The notes below the pieces were generated by a model. The model was not told the DNA's origin. It ran no database searches and worked only from the letters and a program-made list of their open reading frames with translations. A program made the translations under genes and the position numbers. Of a stretch of 64,000 bases of DNA, positions 33,618-41,273 are shown in pieces. Source of the stretch: JANQIO01 sp965601975 (GTDB taxonomy: Bacteria; Pseudomonadota; Gammaproteobacteria; Pseudomonadales; Halieaceae); the NCBI GenBank assembly GCA_965601975.1, contig OZ271856.1, positions 4,030,001 to 4,094,000 on the forward strand, given 5' to 3'. Within the stretch, counting starts at the first letter, position 1; the number at the start of each line of letters is the position of its first letter.

Positions 33618-33646
33618 TTGTTTTAAAACCTGCCGGGACCTACACT
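33618..33646 (+). promoter_or_regulatory. Candidate sigma-70 promoter for gshA
   Basis: TTGTTT at 33618-33623 and TACACT at 33641-33646 are separated by exactly 17 bp. Transcription would start near 33653, about 30 bases before the TTG start of gshA. It matches consensus at about 4 of 6 positions in each box. Confidence 0.5.
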
Positions 33647-33681
33647 TCACGGCCATTTCCCTCCCCGCCTAAGGAGCCGGT

Positions 33682-35268
33682 TTGTCTTCATCCTACGAGC
33701 GGCGTCTGGCCGAGCTTGCCGGCGCCGAACAGGCACCATTGCTCACCTCCATCACCCGGGGCCTGGAGAAGGAAAGCCTGCGCATCAAACCTGACGGACG
33801 GCTGGCGCAAACCCCACATCCTGCGGGCCTGGGCTCGGCACTGACCCACGACTACATCACCACGGACTACTCCGAGGCGCTGCTGGAGTTCATCACGCCC
33901 GTGTCCACGGACATCGAGGCGACGCTGGCCACACTGGAGGACATCCACCGCTTTACCTACGGCCATATCGGCGATGAACTGCTGTGGTCCGCCAGCATGC
34001 CCTGCGTACTGGAGGGCGACGACCTGATTCCGGTCGCCCAGTACGGCAGCTCCAATATTGCGCGGATGAAGACCGTCTACCGGCTCGGCCTCGGCCACCG
34101 CTATGGCCGGCTGATGCAGACGATTGCCGGCATCCACTACAACTTCTCCATGCCGCTGGAGTGGTGGGAGGTGGCGCAGGCGGCGGACGGCGACAGCCGG
34201 CCCCTGCAGGATTACATCACCGGCCGCTACCTGGACCTGATCCGCAATTTCCGGCGCTGGGTCTGGCTGCCGATTTACCTGTACGGCGCCTCGCCCGCGG
34301 TGTGCTCAAGCTTCATCCGCGGTGAAGACCACCACGGCCTGGAGCCCTTCGACGACCGCGCGCGCAGCCTGCACGCACCCTACGGCACAGCCCTGCGCAT
34401 GGGCGACCTGGGCTACCAGAGCAACGCCCAGAAGAACCTGTCTGTCTGTTACAACTCGCTGGACAGCTATATCGCCACCCTCAAGGAGGCGATCGTCAAG
34501 CCCCATGCCGACTATGTCGCGATCGGCACCGGTCACGGCGCCCACGAGCGCCAGCTCAACACCAGCCTGCTGCAGATCGAGAACGAGTTTTACAGCCCGA
34601 TTCGCCCCAAGCGCGTGACCCGCTCCGGAGAAACCCCGCTGGGCGCACTGCACGAGCGCGGTATCGAGTACATCGAGGTGCGCTGTATCGACGTGAACCC
34701 CTACCTGCCGGTGGGCATCGACGCGGCACAGATTCGTTTCCTGGACCTGTTCCTGTTGCACTGCCTGCTGGAAGACAGCCCGCAGTGCGACGAGGCGGAA
34801 CGCGTGCGCATCGCCGACAACCAGCTCGCCGTCGTCAATCGCGGACGGGAGCCCGGCCTGATACTGCACACCCGGGAAGGCGCACATGAGATGACGGTGC
34901 TGGCACGGGAGCTGCTGACGGCCATGGAGCCCCTGGCCCACGCCATGGACGCGGCTCACGGCGGCACGGACTACTCGGCCGTGCTGCAGCTGCAGGAATA
35001 CAAGATTGGCGAACCCGAGATGACGCCGTCCGCCAAGATCCTCGCAGAAATGCGCGAGACGGACCTGCCCTTCTTTACCCTGGCCATGCAGGCGAGCCAA
35101 CGCTGGGCGGAATCCTTCCGCGCGCAGGGGCTACCCGAGGCGCGGCTCGACGAACTCACCCGCGAGAGCGAGGCTTCACTGGAGCGGCAAAAACAGGTCG
35201 AGGCGGCCGACGACGCGGACTTCGAAAACTTCCTCGCCGACTACTACCGGCAGTACGACGCCCTCTGA
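33682..35268 (+). CDS. gshA: Glutamate-cysteine ligase
   Basis: 528 residues, the usual size of proteobacterial GshA. It starts at a TTG at 33682 preceded by AAGGAG at 33671. It joins glutamate and cysteine with ATP to make gamma-glutamylcysteine, the first step of glutathione synthesis. Recognisable family segments are ITRGLEKESLRIKPDGR, DYITTDYSEALLEFITP, GIHYNFSMPLEWW and LGYQSNAQKNLSVCYNSL, plus YIEVRCIDVNPYLPVGID. It may be the first gene of a run gshA-acpH-dsbB-rsd with small gaps or overlaps, mixing redox and lipid functions. Confidence 0.96.
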   Translation: MSSSYERRLAELAGAEQAPLLTSITRGLEKESLRIKPDGRLAQTPHPAGLGSALTHDYITTDYSEALLEFITPVSTDIEATLATLEDIHRFTYGHIGDELLWSASMPCVLEGDDLIPVAQYGSSNIARMKTVYRLGLGHRYGRLMQTIAGIHYNFSMPLEWWEVAQAADGDSRPLQDYITGRYLDLIRNFRRWVWLPIYLYGASPAVCSSFIRGEDHHGLEPFDDRARSLHAPYGTALRMGDLGYQSNAQKNLSVCYNSLDSYIATLKEAIVKPHADYVAIGTGHGAHERQLNTSLLQIENEFYSPIRPKRVTRSGETPLGALHERGIEYIEVRCIDVNPYLPVGIDAAQIRFLDLFLLHCLLEDSPQCDEAERVRIADNQLAVVNRGREPGLILHTREGAHEMTVLARELLTAMEPLAHAMDAAHGGTDYSAVLQLQEYKIGEPEMTPSAKILAEMRETDLPFFTLAMQASQRWAESFRAQGLPEARLDELTRESEASLERQKQVEAADDADFENFLADYYRQYDAL

Positions 35269-35285
35269 GCGACCCCGCGGTACCC

Positions 35286-35900
35286 GTGAACTACCTTGCG
35301 CACTTTCACCTGGCCTGGCCCCACGAAGACCTGGTCGCCGGCGGCCTCGAGGGCGACTACCACAAGGGCCCCCTGCCCGGTCGCCTGCCGGAATCATTGC
35401 AGGCGGGGGTCAGCCTGCATCGCGCCATCGACGGCTTTACCGACCGCCACCCCCTGCTGGCCGAGCTGCGGGCACAGTTCCCCGAAGGCAGCCGCCGCTA
35501 CGCGGGCATCCTGATGGATCTCAGTTTCGACTATTTCCTGTCACGGCATTGGCAGGACTTCAGCGACGTGTCCCATACCGAGTTCAGCGGCGCGGTGTAT
35601 GACATGCTGGCGCGGCGCGAGGCCGAGCTGAGCGAACCCGCCCGGCAGATGGCGCTGCGGCTCGCCGAATACGATGTACTCATGCAGTACACACAGTGGG
35701 ACATGGTCACTGCCAGCGCCGCCCGCATCGGCAAGCGCCTCAAGCGCGCCAATCCCCTGCACCGGGCGGAGGAGCTGCTGGCGCCTCTACAGGAGGAACT
35801 GGAACGCGTTTTCCTGGTCTTTTACCCCGAACTGCAACGCTTCAGCGACGACAGTGTTATGCTCTCGCACCGCCAAACCACGGAACCCGCAAATGCTTGA
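35286..35900 (+). CDS. acpH: Acyl carrier protein phosphodiesterase
   Basis: 204 residues from a GTG at 35286, which gives the family start MNYLAHFHLAWP. AcpH is an HD-like metal hydrolase that removes 4'-phosphopantetheine from ACP. The conserved FHLAWPHEDLVAGGLEGDY, LHRAIDGFTDRHPLL and DLSFDYFLSRHWQ segments are present. It begins 17 bp after gshA and its 3' end overlaps dsbB by 8 bp. Confidence 0.88.
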   Translation: MNYLAHFHLAWPHEDLVAGGLEGDYHKGPLPGRLPESLQAGVSLHRAIDGFTDRHPLLAELRAQFPEGSRRYAGILMDLSFDYFLSRHWQDFSDVSHTEFSGAVYDMLARREAELSEPARQMALRLAEYDVLMQYTQWDMVTASAARIGKRLKRANPLHRAEELLAPLQEELERVFLVFYPELQRFSDDSVMLSHRQTTEPANA

Positions 35901-36399
35901 CCTGCTCACACCCCGACTGACCAATGCGCTGATTGTCGGCGTCTGCGCGGTGGCGATGGTCATCGTCTACTACCTGGACGGCGTGCTGGGCATGGAGCCC
36001 TGCCCCCTGTGCATGACCCAGCGGGTGTTCGTGGTCGGCGCGGCTTTCATGGCGCTGCTGGCGGCGGCTCACGGGCCCGGCGTTCTGGGTCGCCGGATCT
36101 ACGCGGTGCTGTCCGGGCTGTTCGCGATTGGCGGCGGCGCCGTGGCGGCCAGGCACGTCTGGCTGCAGCACCTGCCGGAAGACCAGGTCCCCGCCTGCGG
36201 GCCGGGGCTGCAGTACATGCTGGACAACTTTCCGTTCACGGAAACCCTGGAGCTCATCCTCATGGGCGACGGCGAATGCGCCGCGGTCCAGTGGACGTTC
36301 CTGGGCCTGAGCATTCCGGAACAGGCTCTGTTACTATTTCTCGGGTTGATTGCTGTCAATCTCTGGCAGCTGTTTCGTCAAGACACCGCAGGACGTTAG
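35893..36399 (+). CDS. dsbB: Disulphide bond formation protein DsbB
   Basis: 168 residues from the ATG at 35893, overlapping the end of acpH by 8 bp. It has four helices, with the quinone-reducing CxxC in MEPCPLCMTQR near residue 33-42 and the second, periplasmic Cys pair in PACGPGLQYMLDNFPF and MGDGECAAVQW. DsbB re-oxidises DsbA in the inner membrane and passes electrons to ubiquinone. In Pseudomonas a DsbB relative (DsbH) also lies next to algQ/rsd, which supports the call. Confidence 0.93.
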   Translation: MLDLLTPRLTNALIVGVCAVAMVIVYYLDGVLGMEPCPLCMTQRVFVVGAAFMALLAAAHGPGVLGRRIYAVLSGLFAIGGGAVAARHVWLQHLPEDQVPACGPGLQYMLDNFPFTETLELILMGDGECAAVQWTFLGLSIPEQALLLFLGLIAVNLWQLFRQDTAGR

Positions 36400-36402
36400 G
36401 CC

Positions 36403-36873
36403 ATGCTGGACAATTGCACGGACTCCAGGGAAACCTGGCAGGCAGTGGAAAGCCTGCTGCAGGGTTGGCTCAAGGAGCGCCGGGAGGTGCTGGTCAAGTA
36501 CACGGCAATCGCCGCAACCCTGGACCGCAGCTCTCCCGCCGATGCCATCAATGCCGGCATCGAGCGCCTGTGCCAGCTGCTGGTGGACTACGTGTCCGCC
36601 GGTCATTTCGAGGTGTTCGTGGCGCTGCAGAAGGAAGCGGAAATCTTCGCCGACGGCAGTGGCGAAGTGGCCAATGACATCATTCCCGCCATTGGCGATA
36701 CCACCGAGGTCATTCTCGGCTTCGAGGAAAAGTACCCCTGCGACAAGATCGAAGACCTCGATGCAGACCTGTCGCTACTGGGAGAAGTGCTGGAATCCCG
36801 CTTCGCACTGGAAGACCGGCTGATCGCGCTGCTACACCGGAGCCACGCGCTGCAGGCCGCGGAAAAGCAGTGA
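36403..36873 (+). CDS. rsd: Anti-sigma-70 factor Rsd/AlgQ
   Basis: 156 residues, all helical. The core is ERREVLVKYTAIAATLDRSS and LCQLLVDYVSAGHFEVFVAL, where Rsd contacts region 4 of RpoD. Length and pattern match Rsd/AlgQ. It binds the housekeeping sigma factor and frees RNA polymerase for other sigma factors in stationary phase; in Pseudomonas, AlgQ also affects alginate and siderophore genes. It follows dsbB by 3 bp and converges on the FKBP gene. Confidence 0.88.
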   Translation: MLDNCTDSRETWQAVESLLQGWLKERREVLVKYTAIAATLDRSSPADAINAGIERLCQLLVDYVSAGHFEVFVALQKEAEIFADGSGEVANDIIPAIGDTTEVILGFEEKYPCDKIEDLDADLSLLGEVLESRFALEDRLIALLHRSHALQAAEKQ

Positions 36874-36918
36874 TGTGAAAGCGGGGCGCCGCGGCGGGCA
36901 CCCCGATCAAAATTGTCC

Positions 36919-37641
36919 TTACTCGGCCTCGACGATGCCGATCAGCTCCACCTCGAACACGAGCGTCGCATTGGGTCCGATGCTGGCGCCCGCGCCACCC
37001 GGGCCGTAGCCCAGCTCCGGCGGAATCACCAACTGGAACTTTGAGCCCACCGGCATCAGCTGCAGACCCTCGGTCCAGCCGGGGATTACCTGGTTCAGGC
37101 CGAAGGTCACCGGCGTGCCGCGGGAGTAGGAGCTGTCGAACTCCGTACCGTCGATCAAAGTCCCCTTGTAGTGCACTTCCACCGCGTCCTCGGCCGTCGG
37201 CTTGGGACCATCGCCCGCCCGGAGTTCCTGGTACAGCAGACCGCTCTCGGTCTGCATGACGCCCTCGCCCTTGGCGTACTCGGCGCGGAACGCCTCGCCC
37301 GCGGTGGCATTGTCGGTGGCAGCCTTCTCAGCTTCCGCCTGGCGCTCGGCAGCGCGGGACGCCTGGTAGGCCTGCATTTCCTGGCCGATCTCTTCCTGGG
37401 TCAGCAGGCGCTCCTGGCCTTCGAAGGCGTGGCGCAGCCCCAGGTTGAAAGCGTCGACATCCAGCGGCACGCCGTCTGCCTTGAGCCGCTCACCGAGGCC
37501 ATAGGCGATCCCGTAACTCAGGCGCTGCTCGGTGGTCTCCAGGGTGGTCAAATCGTCGGGGGCTGCCGCCTCTTGCTGCTGGGTGCATGCGGCCGTAAGA
37601 AGCGCTGCCAGCAGCGCCAGCCCGTAGGTGAATCTAGTCAT
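36919..37641 (-). CDS. FKBP-type peptidyl-prolyl isomerase lipoprotein
   Basis: 240 residues from the ATG at 37641, which gives a lipoprotein signal (MTRFTYGLALLAALLTAAC, lipobox LTAAC). An upstream in-frame ATG would hide this. Residues 30-120 are the FkpA-like N-terminal dimerisation helices, and 125-238 are the FKBP domain (VEVHYKGTLIDGTEFDSSY, GWTEGLQLMPVGSKFQLVIP, ELGYGPGGAGASIGPNATL). It helps fold outer-membrane or periplasmic proteins. In Pseudomonas an FKBP gene also sits next to algQ. Confidence 0.93.
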   Translation of the reverse strand: MTRFTYGLALLAALLTAACTQQQEAAAPDDLTTLETTEQRLSYGIAYGLGERLKADGVPLDVDAFNLGLRHAFEGQERLLTQEEIGQEMQAYQASRAAERQAEAEKAATDNATAGEAFRAEYAKGEGVMQTESGLLYQELRAGDGPKPTAEDAVEVHYKGTLIDGTEFDSSYSRGTPVTFGLNQVIPGWTEGLQLMPVGSKFQLVIPPELGYGPGGAGASIGPNATLVFEVELIGIVEAE

Positions 37642-37876
37642 ATTGCGTTCCAGGTTGGTCTTGTGAAGGGCGTTTGCGCCCGCGGATAGCGATAGTGCGG
37701 ATGTCGCCAAAGGCAGAAGTTTACTACCTCTGGGCGCGCCCGTGCCACCAGCGCCGGGGCCGCGACGGAAACTGTGATCCGGGTTCCCGCCAACCCGGTA
37801 TTTCTCAAATCAATGCAACATCGAAATGGCTCCCGCCTGTGCTACATTGGGAGAATCTGTCTCGGCGGAAATCGGG

Positions 37877-38644
37877 ATGCAGAATAACTATACCGGGGAC
37901 AATCCAGGAAACAGCGGCCTGCGCGTCATTACCCGCAGCCAGCCGCGCACGGTGCTGGTCGCCAACGCCAAGGGCGGCTGCGGCAAGACCACGCTCGCCA
38001 CCAACCTGGCGGCCTGGTTCGCCAACGGCGGCAAGGCCACCGCGCTCATGGATTTCGACCCCCAGGGCTCCAGCGCCCACTGGCTGAAGCTCCGGCCCAC
38101 CGAGGCGGCACCGATCTCCGGCATCTCGGCCTACGGCGAGGTCAGCGGCACCGAAACCCGGAGTTTCCGCAACCGCGTGCCCCGGGACGCCGAGCGTGTG
38201 GTGGTCGACTCACCGGCGGGCCTGTCCGGCACCGAACTGTATAACCGCATCAGCGATACCGACCTGATCCTGGTCCCGATCCTGCCCTCACCCATCGACA
38301 TTCATTCGGCGGCAAACTTTATCCGCGAAATCGAGCTGACCGGCTGCCTGCGCGAGCAGAACAAGCAATTGCTGGTGATCGCCAACCGCGTGCGCCGCAA
38401 CACGGTCATGTTCGGCAAGCTGAATGAATTCCTGCACGGGCTGGGGCTGCCCCGGGTGACCTATACCCGCGACAGCCAGCTCTACACCCGGGCAGCCGCC
38501 CAGGGCATGGGTGTCAGCGACCTGCACGGCAGCCAGATCGAAGCCGAAAAGGCGCACTGGGCCCGCATCGGCGGCTGGATCGAGCACCAGCTGCAGCTAC
38601 GCCACCGCCAGCGGCAGCACGCCCTCCACCAGCGCGGCGAATGA
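37877..38644 (+). CDS. ParA-family (MinD/Soj-like) ATPase
   Basis: 255 residues from the ATG at 37877. The deviant Walker A is VANAKGGCGKTTLATNLAAW (Lys in KGGCGKTT), switch II is MDFDPQGSSAHWL, and VVVDSPAGLSGTEL follows. There is no partner ParB gene or centromere-like repeat visible, so this is an orphan ParA. Such proteins place other complexes (pili, chemotaxis arrays, storage granules) rather than chromosomes. Its 3' end overlaps the convergent TIGR02444-like gene by 48 bp. Confidence 0.88.
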   Translation: MQNNYTGDNPGNSGLRVITRSQPRTVLVANAKGGCGKTTLATNLAAWFANGGKATALMDFDPQGSSAHWLKLRPTEAAPISGISAYGEVSGTETRSFRNRVPRDAERVVVDSPAGLSGTELYNRISDTDLILVPILPSPIDIHSAANFIREIELTGCLREQNKQLLVIANRVRRNTVMFGKLNEFLHGLGLPRVTYTRDSQLYTRAAAQGMGVSDLHGSQIEAEKAHWARIGGWIEHQLQLRHRQRQHALHQRGE

Positions 38645-39079
38645 TTCCAGGGTCTGCGGTTCCACGGAGGCCACTGTAGCGATAGCGGCGAGATTGCCCC
38701 GCAGCACAGCGCCCACCTCCCCGGAACCCGCATCGAGGTCCAGCGAGCCCGCCAGTTCCCACATTCGGTTCTGCTGAACCCGCTCGGCGGCCAGTTCCGC
38801 CGCCAACAGCGCATCCCGGACGTCGACCTCGCCAAACTCGTCCCGCGCTCGCCTGCGCAACGCCCTGACGGGCCCCACCAGGCCGTCTCGCCACGCGGCA
38901 ATGCCGTCGTCCACGACCCGGGCGTTCGCCGTGCTCAGGGCCTGGCCCTGCGCGGCGCAGTAGCAGGCAAACAGCAGCAGGTTGACGTCCAGCCCGTGGT
39001 CGTCCTGCAGGGCGAGGCAGGCGGGGGCAACGTCGGGTTGCTGGTAGAGTGCAAGGGAGAACGCCCAAAATGGATTCAC
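38597..39079 (-). CDS. TIGR02444-like conserved protein
   Basis: 160 residues from a GTG at 39079 preceded by AAGGAT. The signature start (VNPFWAFSLALYQQPDVAPA) and the HGLDVNLLLFACYCAAQG segment match a short conserved gammaproteobacterial family that is often found beside an ABC-F gene, as here. The function is unknown. A minus-strand frame continues further upstream, across the ABC-F start, but that extension is arginine/serine-rich shadow sequence. The protein looks helical and soluble. Confidence 0.72.
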   Translation of the reverse strand: MNPFWAFSLALYQQPDVAPACLALQDDHGLDVNLLLFACYCAAQGQALSTANARVVDDGIAAWRDGLVGPVRALRRRARDEFGEVDVRDALLAAELAAERVQQNRMWELAGSLDLDAGSGEVGAVLRGNLAAIATVASVEPQTLESFAALVEGVLPLAVA

Positions 39080-39107
39080 CCCATCCTTGCCGGTAGAATC
39101 CGCGCCG

Positions 39108-41018
39108 ATGATCATACTGCGCAATATTAGTCTACGCCGGGGTGCCCGGACACTGCTGCAGGACGTCGACCTCACCATCCAGCCGGGCCAGCACCTGGCG
39201 CTGACCGGCGCCAATGGCTGTGGAAAATCCAGCCTGTTTGCCCTGCTGCTGGGAGAGCTCGGCGCCGACAGCGGCGAGATCGATGGCCTTGAGAGTATGC
39301 GGCTGTCGGCCATGGCCCAGGAAGTGGCGCCCTGCGAGGACAGCGCGCTGGACTTTGTCATCGGCGGTGACGAGCGTATCGCCGGGGTTCGCCGGCAGCT
39401 GGCCCAGGCGGAATCCGCCGGGGATTTCGAGGCGACGGCGCTGCTGCACCAGCAGCTGGACGGCCTCGATGGCTACGATATCGAGCGCCGCGCCGAGCGT
39501 ATGTTGCTGGGCCTGGGTTTCGAGCCGGGGGATGGCAAGCGCAAGGTGTCGAGTTTTTCCGGTGGCTGGCGGGTCAGGCTGGGGCTGGGACGCGCGCTGA
39601 TGGCGCCCTCAGACCTGTTGCTGCTGGACGAGCCGACCAACCACCTGGACCTGGACGCCACCCTGTGGCTGCAGCAGTGGCTGGCGGCCTATCGCGGCAC
39701 CCTGATCCTGATTTCCCACGACCGCGAATTCATCGATGCCACCTGCAACCAGGTGCTGCACGTGGAGCACCGGCATATCAACGCCTACCGGGGCAACTAC
39801 TCCTCGTTCGAGAAGCAGCGCGCGGAGCGGCTGGCCAACCAGCAGGCCAACTACGAGAAGCAGCAGCGCCGGGTTGCCGAAATCGACGCCTTCGTCCGGC
39901 GCTTCCGCTACAAGGCCACCAAGGCCAAGCAGGCCCAGAGCCGGCTCAAGGAGCTGGAGCGCATGCAGGACATTGCACCGGCCCATGTGGACTCGCCGTT
40001 CTCCTTCCAGTTTCCGGCACCGGAACGCGCCAGCGACCCGATACTGGAGCTATCGGAAGCGGGGCTGGGTTACGGCGATGTGCGGATTCTCGACGCGGTG
40101 GATCTCACCCTGCGGCCGGGCAGCCGCATCGGCCTGCTGGGCCGCAACGGCGCCGGCAAGTCCACGCTGCTCAAGGGCCTGATGGGCGAGCTGACGCCGC
40201 AGGCGGGACGGCGCGTCGAGGGCGCTCACTGCAAGGTCGGCTATTTCGACCAGCACCAGCTGGAGGCCCTGGACCTGGAAGCCAGCGCTTTCACCCACCT
40301 GCAGCGGCTTGCACCCTCGGCCCGGGAGCAGGACATCCTCAATTTTCTCGGCGGATTCAATTTCCGGGGCGACGCCGCCAAGGACGCGATCGCCCCCTTC
40401 TCCGGTGGCGAGAAAACCCGGCTGGCGCTGGCCATGGTGGTCTGGCAGCGACCCAACCTGCTGGTGATGGATGAACCCACCAACCACCTGGACATGGACA
40501 TGCGGCTGGCCCTGACTGTCGCCCTGCAGGGCTACGAGGGAGCGCTGATCCTGGTCACCCACGACCGCCATCTGCTGCGCAATACCGTGGACGAACTGCT
40601 GCTGGTACACGACGGCAGCGTGGATGAGTACCGCGAAGATGTTAGCGCTTACGAACGCTGGGTACTGCAGGACCAGGGGGATGAGCGTCAGGAGGAGAAG
40701 GTCAGTGCCGTCGCGCCCAACCGCCGGCAACAGCGCCAGGCGGCGGCCCAGCAGCGCCAGCAGCTGCGGCCGCTGAAGCAGCGCATTGAAAAGACCGAGC
40801 ACGCCCTGTCAGACGCTGAGACACGCCTGCTGGCGCTGGAATCCCGCCTCTCGGACAACGGCCTGTATGCGGATGAGCGAAAGGCGGAGCTGGACGAACT
40901 GTTGCAGGACCAGGGGCGCCTGCGCCAGCAGGCCGCCGAGCTGGAGGAAACGTGGCTCAGCCTGCAGACGGAGCTGGAGCAGCTGGAAGCCAGCCTGGCG
41001 GAAAACCAGGCGCCCTAG
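39108..41018 (+). CDS. ABC-F family ATPase (Uup/YheS type)
   Basis: 636 residues from the ATG at 39108. Two ABC domains are visible: Walker A GANGCGKSSLFALLLG and GRNGAGKSTLLKGLMG, signatures SFSGGWRVRLGLGRAL and FSGGEKTRLALAM, and Walker B LLLLDEPTNHLDLD and LLVMDEPTNHLDMD. There is no membrane domain. The linker has FVRRFRYKATKAKQAQSRL, the P-site tRNA interaction motif region. The C-terminal coiled coil is typical of YheS/Uup. ABC-F proteins act on stalled or starting ribosomes; the substrate state is not predictable. Confidence 0.93.
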   Translation: MIILRNISLRRGARTLLQDVDLTIQPGQHLALTGANGCGKSSLFALLLGELGADSGEIDGLESMRLSAMAQEVAPCEDSALDFVIGGDERIAGVRRQLAQAESAGDFEATALLHQQLDGLDGYDIERRAERMLLGLGFEPGDGKRKVSSFSGGWRVRLGLGRALMAPSDLLLLDEPTNHLDLDATLWLQQWLAAYRGTLILISHDREFIDATCNQVLHVEHRHINAYRGNYSSFEKQRAERLANQQANYEKQQRRVAEIDAFVRRFRYKATKAKQAQSRLKELERMQDIAPAHVDSPFSFQFPAPERASDPILELSEAGLGYGDVRILDAVDLTLRPGSRIGLLGRNGAGKSTLLKGLMGELTPQAGRRVEGAHCKVGYFDQHQLEALDLEASAFTHLQRLAPSAREQDILNFLGGFNFRGDAAKDAIAPFSGGEKTRLALAMVVWQRPNLLVMDEPTNHLDMDMRLALTVALQGYEGALILVTHDRHLLRNTVDELLLVHDGSVDEYREDVSAYERWVLQDQGDERQEEKVSAVAPNRRQQRQAAAQQRQQLRPLKQRIEKTEHALSDAETRLLALESRLSDNGLYADERKAELDELLQDQGRLRQQAAELEETWLSLQTELEQLEASLAENQAP

Positions 41019-41266
41019 TTCTCAACCAGGGCCTGTTTGGCCCGGCGCGGCAGCTTCTTGATTTCCGCCTCGCGAACCTGGGCGGCGGCGCGATCAGCGC
41101 AGGCTTCACTCCACACCAGCTCCACAGGACGGCGGCCGCGGGTGTAGCGGGCGCCGCCGATGATTTCGCCATTGTGCTGGCGCACCCGGCGTTCAAGGTC
41201 GTTGGCCACGCCCGCGTAGAGGCTGCCGTCGGCACAGCGCAGCAGGTAGACGTACCAGTCGGCCAT
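41015..41266 (-). CDS. GIY-YIG nuclease superfamily protein (YhbQ/UPF0213-like)
   Basis: 83 residues from the ATG at 41266. The GIY-YIG core is WYVYLLRCADGSLYAGVAND (Y-x-YLL...YxG), followed by RRVRQHNGE and RYTRGRRPVELVW, with the conserved Arg and Glu in place. Many such small proteins repair or process DNA, but the exact role is unknown. Its stop overlaps the ABC-F stop region by 4 bp (convergent). A longer upstream start would run into the flavoprotein gene, so it was rejected. Confidence 0.85.
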   Translation of the reverse strand: MADWYVYLLRCADGSLYAGVANDLERRVRQHNGEIIGGARYTRGRRPVELVWSEACADRAAAQVREAEIKKLPRRAKQALVEN

Positions 41267-41273
41267 GGGAAAA

